Positions 57,466-64,000 of a stretch of 64,000 bases of DNA are shown here, piece after piece. Each line of letters opens with the position of its first letter. Position 1 is the first letter of the stretch. A program made the translations under genes and the position numbers. The notes beneath the pieces are model-generated. The model made no database searches. It was given only the letters and a program-made list of their open reading frames with translations, and had not been told where the DNA came from. Source of the stretch: Triatoma infestans (lineage: Eukaryota; Arthropoda; Insecta; Hemiptera; Reduviidae); assembly GCA_011037195.1 (NCBI GenBank), contig JAAEAF010001579.1, positions 1 to 64,000 on the forward strand. The letters are read 5' to 3'.

Positions 57466-58058
57466 TGTAGTGGAAGTAACAATTTGTAAAAATAGTTTAG
57501 TGAATTTTGACAATATTTTAAGTGAAATAATTTGGGAAAATAAAGTAGTGAATTTTAGCTACTTCCAATAGTGTATTTTAGTGAAGGAGAAAGAGTCAGG
57601 TACTATTAAATTAAGGTCAGTGCTATTGAAGAGGATAAAAGGGACAAGAATCCGTTAGGGTAAGACAATGCCACTTGGCCAACTATTTTGTAGGAGAAAA
57701 ATCCCCCGCTAGAGCAGAGCATTCTTTAAGCAGTCTAAATTCTGCCTTCCAACAAGAACAGTCTGAATTAGTCATTCAACTAGAACATTTGTAACAGAAA
57801 TCGCTCTCTTAAATTCAATGCCAGTTATAAAAGTTTAAATAATTGATTTTATAAGCATATTATAGTGATATTGAAAAGTTTTTAAAATTCTTTAAAGATA
57901 ATATATTTAATTTAATCTAGCAGTGTTTTCTCTTATTTATTTCATATTACTTCGCTTCTTCTCTTTAAAACATACAAACACACAAGCCCTTTACAAAGCC
58001 GCTCGTGCTACACGCTACTACAAACATACAACAACACATCACACCAAACCACATTTCA
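57466..58058 (+). mobile_element. Solo LTR, family L3
   Basis: Starts TGTAGTGGAAGTAAC and ends CCACATTTCA, with the same inner landmarks as 8949-9500 (GAGTCAGGTACT, CCCGCTAGAG, TCTGCCTTCC, ATCGCTCTC). The flanks are ATGT on the left and ATATGT on the right, an imperfect 4-bp duplication. It has a ~40-bp insertion relative to the other copies. Confidence 0.7.
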
Positions 58059-58570
58059 ATATGTCATCTGCATAAAATGGAGGATTGTTTTCGGGTGGGA
58101 ATGTATATCTGAAGTATGCAAAACATATAAGAGAGAAGCTAGGACAGTGCCTTGGGGAACATCAACAAGGATTGGGAAGATAGAAGAACTAGGAGGAGCC
58201 AGAATGAACCCAGAAGGAAAGATCAGACAGGTGTGCTTTCAGGATCATATAGTAGCCAGAGGGAAAGGCTCGCTTGAATATCCACACTAAGCTGCATGCC
58301 AAACCCGGTCAAACGCCTAGGCGGCAAAGTCCAGCAAAACACCCGGGGCACTATTCTGCTCATTTCGTTGGTGAGATAAGCGGATGAGATAGCGTCAATA
58401 TTACGGCGGCATTGTTGTGGATTGTTGAATAGGATTTAGAAGGAAATCTTCCAGGAGAGGATAAATTCGAAGCCATTCATTCAAGTATCTTACCCATCAT
58501 AGATTGCAAACGGATTAGCCGGTAAAATGAAGGAAGATGGTTGGGTTTAGTTATAAGGATAATGGTTGCG
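58059..58570 (-). pseudogene. Jockey-like reverse transcriptase fragment, minus strand
   Basis: Minus-strand text in order: YRLIRLQSMMGKILEWMAS (58525-58470), LLDFAA then a TAG stop then AFDRVWHAA (58345-58285), FPSGYYMILKAHLSDLSFWV (58255-58195), and ending PPFYADDM at about 58070. It covers the RT fingers to the YADD catalytic box. The solo LTR at 57466-58058 adjoins the YADD end. Confidence 0.8.
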
Positions 58571-59377
58571 AATTTCTATAAGAAAAAGAAATAGGTAGTT
58601 TCAAAAATCTAATTCTCAATTTTTAAATCACAATGAAAAATCTACAAACAAACATGACATGTAGTATCAAGTTTAATAAAAAATACATTGCACGTAACCT
58701 CTCTTAATTCAATTTTTTTATTTTTTATTTCTATTGTAATTCAACAGAGAACTGCATGCATTTAATTTTAAATAGTTACATTTTTTAATTGAAATAGTTT
58801 GCATGCATTCTTCGAATACTTAGTATTATGATCGTAGAATTTATAAATTCATTAAGTTCGTACAAATAATTGAAAGATTAATTCTAATATCAAATAAGAA
58901 TAAATCAATTTATATTGAGAAATGTATTTTCTGTTTATTATGTTCATTTGTAAAATAAAACAGTATGAACAGATAAATAAATAAATAAATAAATAAAGAG
59001 ATGAGGTAATAACATTTTAAGCCCCACATAGATTATGTGAAGATTTATTTGACTCAATAAATAAAAAGTGAAAGCGTATCCGATTTATATGAATGGATAA
59101 CCTTAATATAACAAATGGGGACTGGGAGCCATAGCCCCAACTCAACAATTTATATTGAATTTAACCATGAAAATCACTGGCAAAATTCATTATTTGTGTC
59201 TCTGAAACAATAGGGACTTTTAAAAAACTACAATAACTTCAATTTGTATTATTTTATTTCTATCTGCATCTTTTATTACAAATACATTATTATCTGAATA
59301 ATAATGAGAATAATGTAGACATATTTATTACAAATACATTTCTCAAAGATGGAAAAAGATATCAATGCCAATATCTC
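58571..59377. other. AT-rich DNA
   Basis: AAAT repeats at 58975-58997. Nothing else recognised. Confidence 0.45.
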
Positions 59378-59646
59378 TAAAGCAGGCTACAGACTATGCA
59401 TGCATTCACGATTTGTGATGCGCGATGCCTGATTCGTCCAGTTCGTAGTAATTCGCAAACAGAGCATACAGACTATGCGTTTGTTTAAGATTCGTATGCG
59501 TGGTGCGTGATTTATCCATGTTCGTACGCAGTTTCAAATTAGTTCACAGAAATTTGTGAGCACGAGCAAAGCCTATATATTAATTATTTCAGTAGGTACA
59601 TGTATATTATTTTTAAATTGTATGTACATATTTCTGCGCTGAAAAT

Positions 59647-59724
59647 ATGGAAAGTGATGATGATCTGGCAATAGCTAGTGCTGTTTTTATAATCATGGCG
59701 CAAAAGAAGAAGAAGTTTTTTTAA
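59647..59724 (+). pseudogene. Harbinger transposase N-terminus remnant
   Basis: ATG at 59647 starts MESDDDLAIASAVFIIMAQK followed by lysines and FF, then TAA at 59722. An acidic start, a short hydrophobic stretch and a lysine/arginine-rich run followed by a tryptophan-bearing segment (KRRW in another frame) is the usual N-terminus of arthropod HARBI1/ALP1-like transposases. The frame is lost in a T/A tract at 59715-59726 and the family H insertion follows at about 59766. The DDE nuclease domain is absent. Confidence 0.6.
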
Positions 59725-59765
59725 AAAAACGGAAAAAACGCAGATGGTTGAGTGTATCACTATTC

Positions 59766-60757
59766 AAAAAAAATGTGGTGTGAAACACTCACACAACTTT
59801 CTCTTACTCCAGTTCTCAAAATTATAACAAACAAATTTTATAGTTTTTGCACCAAATTTAATGAAATTTGTCGAAAACTGAAAAAAACTATTCAGTAAAA
59901 GCGCACTTCTGGTTTACTGATTTCCTTCAAACTCGGAATTTTGGCCGTCTATTTATTTCTAATTAATTTCATTTGGATGATAGAGTTGTATAATCAAGTA
60001 AGATACCACTTTAGAAGAAGCTGTAACCCTACTCCTCTCCTAAAAGTGCCCTTAAATAAATTTTTCCAGAGAAATGTTTTATATAAAAGTTGTAGATCTT
60101 TGTATGTCTAATTTATATGTGTAGTTTCAAGAAAATCGTCGGGGCCATTTTTGAGAAAATCGTGAAAAAGTGAAAAAATCATATTTAGTAAAGTGTTAAA
60201 ACAAAAGCACTTCCGGTTATCCGATTTTCCTCAAATTCGGAATTTCAACAACATATTTAATTGTAATTAATATTATTTAGATGACAGAATTGTCTAATAA
60301 ACTGAAATAGCAGTTAAGATGAAAACCTAACCCTACCCCTCCCCGAGAACTGCCCTTAAATGATTTTTCCCAGAGAAATGTTTCAAATGAAAGTTGTGGC
60401 TCTTTGTATGTGTAGTTGATGTACCAAGTTTGAAGTAAATCTTTGGAGTCATTTTTGAGAAAAACGCAAAAAAGTAAAAAAGTCAACTAGTAAAGTGGTA
60501 CTTCCGGTTGAGGAATTTTGATAGATAACGCACAGTCAGATCGCATGGTGATACCTAAACGGAATATTAAGTTTCAGTTTTCTACGGTTTTTCGTTTTTG
60601 AGCTATGCTGTTCACATACATACACACACAGACCATTTGCTAAAAACCACTTTTTTGGACTCAGGGGATCTCAAAACGGATACTTCCGGTGAAAACTCAA
60701 TATCGAAAATTTGACACGATTACAATACTTCCTCTTACTAGGGAGTAAGAGAAAGTA
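59766..60757 (-). repeat. Family H copy, minus strand, best preserved
   Basis: Left: hairpin GTGTGAAACACTCACAC at 59778-59794, then ACTTTCTCTTACT at 59796-59808. Right: AGTAAGAGAAAGT at 60744-60756, the exact complement of that 13-mer. Two internal units, GGACTCAGGGGATC and CCGGTGAAAACTC near the right end, and a short CA run near 60620. It sits inside the Harbinger element and is therefore younger than it. Confidence 0.88.
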
Positions 60758-60811
60758 ATAGAGACAGGTAATTAATATTAAGTTCATACGATTCATTCTC
60801 TGGAGTCAGTT

Positions 60812-60871
60812 CTATACGAAAAAGCGTACATCAGACCACTCGTATTCTTGCCTGTTATCTTCTTCGGCCAT
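60812..60871 (-). pseudogene. Harbinger Myb/MADF-like ORF N-terminus remnant
   Basis: The complement of CAT at 60869-60871 starts MAEEDNRQEYEWSDVRFFV, then TAG. Autonomous PIF/Harbinger elements carry a second gene for a Myb/SANT- or MADF-like DNA-binding partner. An acidic start followed by EW is compatible with it. It reads toward the transposase remnant, as expected for convergent genes. Assignment rests on position and style. Confidence 0.45.
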
Positions 60872-61010
60872 TGTTTTTAATTATCCTTAAAAAAAAAAAA
60901 ACAACAACGCGGAATTAAATGTAAACATAACTGCCTCGAACAAACTAGCGCGCACAACGAATGGAGAATTAACTATGAACACTGCCCGAACTTTAGTGAA
61001 TCAGCGGTTC

Positions 61011-61226
61011 GTGCTGATGCGCAGCCTTCGATATTCATCAATTTACCGCACTTTAGAGCGAATTACTGTGCACACAGAAATCATGTTGTTTACGAATCGA
61101 TTTTTAACAAACAAGTTGTGCTGATGCGCAGCCTTCGATATTTATCAATTTACCGCTCTTTAGAGCGGCGAATTACTGTGCACACAGAAATCATGTTGTT
61201 TACGAATCGATTTTTAACAAACAAGT
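61011..61226. repeat. 107-bp tandem duplication inside Harbinger
   Basis: GTGCTGATGCGCAGCCTTCG starts at 61011 and again at 61118. The units of 107 and about 109 bp differ by a few substitutions and a 2-bp GC insertion (AGAGCGAATT against AGAGCGGCGAATT). Confidence 0.88.
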
Positions 61227-61411
61227 CCCTATACACTATTCGTGAACTGGCCGCGTTTCACGCATTACGAATCACGAATCGCGAATACATGCATAGTCTG
61301 TAGCCACCTTAATATTATTCATCTTTGAGGAGTTCAAATAAAAAAATTTAAATTCTTTCGTCTATTACAGTCTGAGGTGTTAGGTGTCTGACAGTTAGAG
61401 GAAGTATTACG

Positions 61412-61486
61412 ACGATGGATGAAAATCCGAAACCGGTCAGGAAGAAAATAAATATACAAGCTACGACGGATAAAATACCAGATCTA
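61412..61486 (+). repeat. Family R fragment
   Basis: GATGAAAATCCGAAACCGGT followed by AAGCTACGACGGATAAAATA, matching 4163-4237. Confidence 0.65.
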
Positions 61487-61920
61487 CCAGTAATTGCTGC
61501 TCTTCATTGTTGGGAGCATCATCTTTAGAGGCTGCTGCTCTATATGCTGGAATTGTCCCATTAATGCTTGTTTAAGACGAGAAAATTAGCATCGCGTTTT
61601 TAGGGGAGTAGAAGGAAATTTCAGAGAAAGTAAACAAATTTTTTACTCAATATAAAATACAGAATTTGTTTAATTGACAAACTTGAAACTTTATTCATTT
61701 ATCGGTATCATAAGTATAGAGATAATGGGGGGTTTATGTACCCACCCAAGAGGTAGTAGATGAATGATTTTTTTTGCACTCAGAAGAGTGAGCACCAATA
61801 ACACTTAACAAACACAAAAAAACAATTGAAATTCAACATCAACAGATTCTTGAATAACCCTTCAAAGAAAAGTACCATTATATCCTTGCGGTTAGCATTT
61901 CAAGTTTAAAGAATATAATT
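61487..61920. other. Unassigned DNA
   Basis: No gene or repeat recognised. Confidence 0.4.
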
Positions 61921-62443
61921 TGAAATGTTATTGGTGATGTTGAGTTGTTGTAGATTGTAGTGGTAGCTTGTAGTGACTTGTAGTGGCTTGAGTGGTTTTG
62001 TAAAAGGGGCTTGTAAGTAGAAATGTTTAAGAGAGAGAAATATATCACCACTGTTTTTGAAATAAATATATTCTCTAAGTGAATTTAAATGATTTTCAAT
62101 ATTCACAACTATATCTTAATAACTCAGATGTTTATCTAGAATAAAGACAAATCTCTATCACTGGTATTGAGTTTAAGAGAGTGATTCCTGAAGCAAGTGT
62201 TTTGGCTTTGAAAGCAGAATGCAGACTGTCTTGAAAAAATGCCTTCTCTTACAAACCAGTTGGCCAAGTGGCACTGTATTAATTTAACGGATTGTTGTGC
62301 TTTGTCTCTTTATAGCAATGACCTTAAATTATAGTATCTGGCTCTTTTCACTGCACTAAAAGATACATTTAAAATATTTACAAAATTCTATTTTTCAAAC
62401 TATAAAATATTTTAAACTATTTTTCAAAACTATCAATGTGGAA
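61921..62443 (-). mobile_element. LTR, family L3, minus strand
   Basis: Begins TGAAATGTTATTGGTG, the complement of the L3 3' end, and passes through TAATAATC-type, CACCACTGTTTTTGAAATAA, GAGAGTGATTCCTGAAGC, GGCTTTGAAAGCAGAATGC and AACCAGTTGGCCAAGTGGC. The end near 62440 is diverged (CAATGTGGAATTCTCC), so the target duplication cannot be fixed. Confidence 0.65.
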
Positions 62444-62499
62444 TTCTCCCATGCTGCTAAATGTACCTTAATATTATATAAGTGGCAGAACTATAACAT

Positions 62500-62930
62500 T
62501 GCACTGTGGAATGGCAGTTTAAAGAAAAATTTAACGTCGCTGAACCCCCAAAAAATCAATTTTCTTAGAAAAAAATGCTTTAAATAGAAATGGCAGGCAA
62601 TGTCTATGTAAGATACGATACGAAGTTTATACAAAATCGTTAAAAACCTATTTTCAAAAAAATTTTTTAAGGTAAAAAAGCATCAATAAAGTCGTATTTC
62701 CAATTGATGGATTTTGACTAAAACATTCATGTCAAGATGAATTAATTATTGGTAGTACGTAACTGGGAAGGTATCTAAGATCTGAACGTCCCGTGATTTA
62801 TCATTTTTGAGATATTTGGAACAACACATAAAACATTTTTTTCAACTTAGGGAATCTCAAAAACATTAGTGTCCGTTGAAAACTGCAAATATTTGACACG
62901 ATCATAATCACATCTTATATAGTAAGAAAA
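62500..62930 (-). repeat. Family H copy, decayed, minus strand
   Basis: TTTTTCAACTTAGGGAATCTC, GTCCGTTGAAAACTGCAA, TTTGACACGATCATAATCAC and TATAGTAAGAAAA follow the family order with heavy change. Confidence 0.55.
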
Positions 62931-63199
62931 AAAAGAAGAAAATTACTAATTACTATAAATAAGCCAAATTAAAATTTTTTCTTTGCACACAAGCATAAAA
63001 AAACTATTAATTTCAAAAGAATAAACAAAAGAATATTGTACAAGGAATATTGGAGGTTCGGTCAAAGAAAACTCTTTTTTCAATTTTTCACCGATATTTC
63101 GGCAAATTTATTTATTGCCTTCTTCAGGGTAAAATTTTTCGTTTTTTGAATTTCTTAAAAACTACAGTTTAACTTTGTTTTTTGTTTTTTTAATTTAAG

Positions 63200-63412
63200 G
63201 CGCGTCAACATCTATGGTGATTGCCGTCTGGAGCTTTCTCAGTGTACTGCCGGCCTATCGTAATAGACAACACTGTCCATCACCGCACAGTGTGCTGTAG
63301 AGGCTCCTAGGAAGAAAAAAAATCTAAAGGCAGCACAGTTGGACTTGAACCCGATCCTCCGCACGGGAGTCCAGTATGCTAGCTAACCACTTAGCTATTC
63401 CCTTCCCTACAG
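63200..63412 (-). repeat. SINE family S1, minus strand
   Basis: Minus strand: GGGAAGGGAATAGCTAAGTG (A box region), CCCGTGCGGAGGATCGGGTT and TCAAGTCC (B box), TTTCTTCCTAGGAGCC, TCTACAGCAC, GGACAGTGTTGTCTATTACG, GGCCGGCAGTACACTG and GAGAAAGCTCC. Nearly full-length. Confidence 0.82.
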
Positions 63413-63451
63413 ATTAACTTGTGATATACCATCACCAAGTGTTGATGGTAC

Positions 63452-63949
63452 TGTTGTGGAGGAACGAAATGGAAAAATAATAGTTTTGGAAAATAGTTTT
63501 GTGAAAATTAGATAGTTCAAATATTGTATTTAGTGATGGGGATAGAGCCAGGTATACTACAATCTAGGTCAATGCAAACCAAGAGACAATGGCGCAAGAA
63601 TCCGTTAAATTAATACAATGCCACTTGGCCAACTGTTTTGTAAGAGAAGGCATTCTGACGGACAGTCGGCATTCTGCTTTCAAAGCCAGAACCCTTGCTT
63701 CAGGGACTGCTCTCTAAAACTCAGTGCCAGTGACAGTTCCACAATATATTAATAAGTTTATACTTCCTTTGCAAATAACTTGTACTTATTATTTTAATAG
63801 AATATATTTATTTTAAAAAAACAGTGGTGCTCTCTTGATTATTACTAATACTTCTCTCTAAAGCATATATACTTACAAGCCCTTTTACTAAACTGCTCAC
63901 GCCACAAGCTACCAGCACACAAACACAGCATCACACCAATAACATTTCA
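63452..63949 (+). mobile_element. Solo LTR, family L3, TSD GTAC
   Basis: The 498-bp element starts TGTTGTGGAGGAACG and ends AACATTTCA, flanked by GTAC (63448-63451) and GTAC (63950-63953). Inner landmarks match 8949-9500, including TTGGCCAACTGTTTTGTAAG and CAGTGGTGCTCTCTTGATTA. A perfect 4-bp duplication confirms the boundaries of the family. Confidence 0.82.
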
Positions 63950-64000
63950 GTACAATAATATATCACAAGTTAAACTGCAGTTTTTAAGAAATTCAAACAG

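Larger units (their letters stand above)
59381..61309. mobile_element. PIF/Harbinger element, internally deleted, TSD TAA
   Basis: The ends are imperfect inverted repeats: left AGCAGGCTACAGACTATGCA, right complement AGGTGGCTACAGACTATGCA, extending further over a CACGATT-rich zone. TAA flanks both sides (59378-59380 and 61310-61312), the 3-bp TWA target of PIF/Harbinger. Inside are the starts of two facing genes (59647 plus, 60871 minus) and a family H insertion. Most coding sequence is lost. Confidence 0.78.

Overview
This window is AT-rich, intron-like eukaryotic DNA that is dominated by old, mutually nested transposable elements. The mixture of DD34D mariners, jockey-, RTE- and RNase H-bearing LINEs, tRNA-headed SINEs, PIF/Harbinger remnants and a DINE-1-like Helentron-derived family fits an arthropod, most likely an insect. 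The order cannot be read from the sequence. There is no bacterial gene structure, rRNA or CRISPR array, and no free-standing tRNA gene. Almost all open frames are transposon fragments or low-complexity frames through (CA)n, (GT)n and poly-A tracts.

Host content: three very small exons lie on the minus strand at 31243-31344 (102 nt), 22998-23033 (36 nt) and 14714-14740 (27 nt). Each has an AG acceptor and a GTAAGT-type donor, each is a multiple of three, and all are open in the same phase. I infer that they are phase-0 exons, perhaps alternative cassettes, of one large minus-strand gene whose introns contain everything else seen here. I do not recognise the protein.

Layout. 1-9.5 kb: a LINE 3' end, decayed Helentron-like copies, an RTE LINE split by a solo LTR, and two further solo LTRs. 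10-12.7 kb: a full-length frameshifted mariner (family A) inserted in a LINE RNase H region. 12.7-17.1 kb: SINEs, Helentron-like 5' ends, the 27-nt exon and an RTE-like reverse transcriptase on the minus strand. 18.1-22.6 kb: a GC-rich young LINE 3' end with a 270-codon RNase H/zinc-knuckle frame inserted into an older repeat, then a complete Helentron-like copy and a mariner fossil. 23-29.7 kb: the 36-nt exon, a long inverted-repeat pair, and mariner fossils, one split by a SINE. 31-36.4 kb: the 102-nt exon and a nest in which one Helentron-like element holds at least four later insertions. 38-47.5 kb: mariners of three families, SINEs, a hairpin MITE and a second RNase H LINE. 48.8-58.6 kb: jockey fragments, solo LTRs, a second hairpin MITE and several minus-strand Helentron-like copies. 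59.4-61.3 kb: a PIF/Harbinger element with TAA target duplications that keeps the starts of both of its genes and has a Helentron-like copy inside. 61.4-64 kb: more LTRs and a SINE.

The most informative new structure is a dispersed family, called family H here. It has 13-bp subterminal inverted repeats, a 5' palindrome, a GT microsatellite near the 5' end, and a 3' hairpin next to a T-rich flank. This is the architecture of Helentron-derived HINE/DINE-1 elements.
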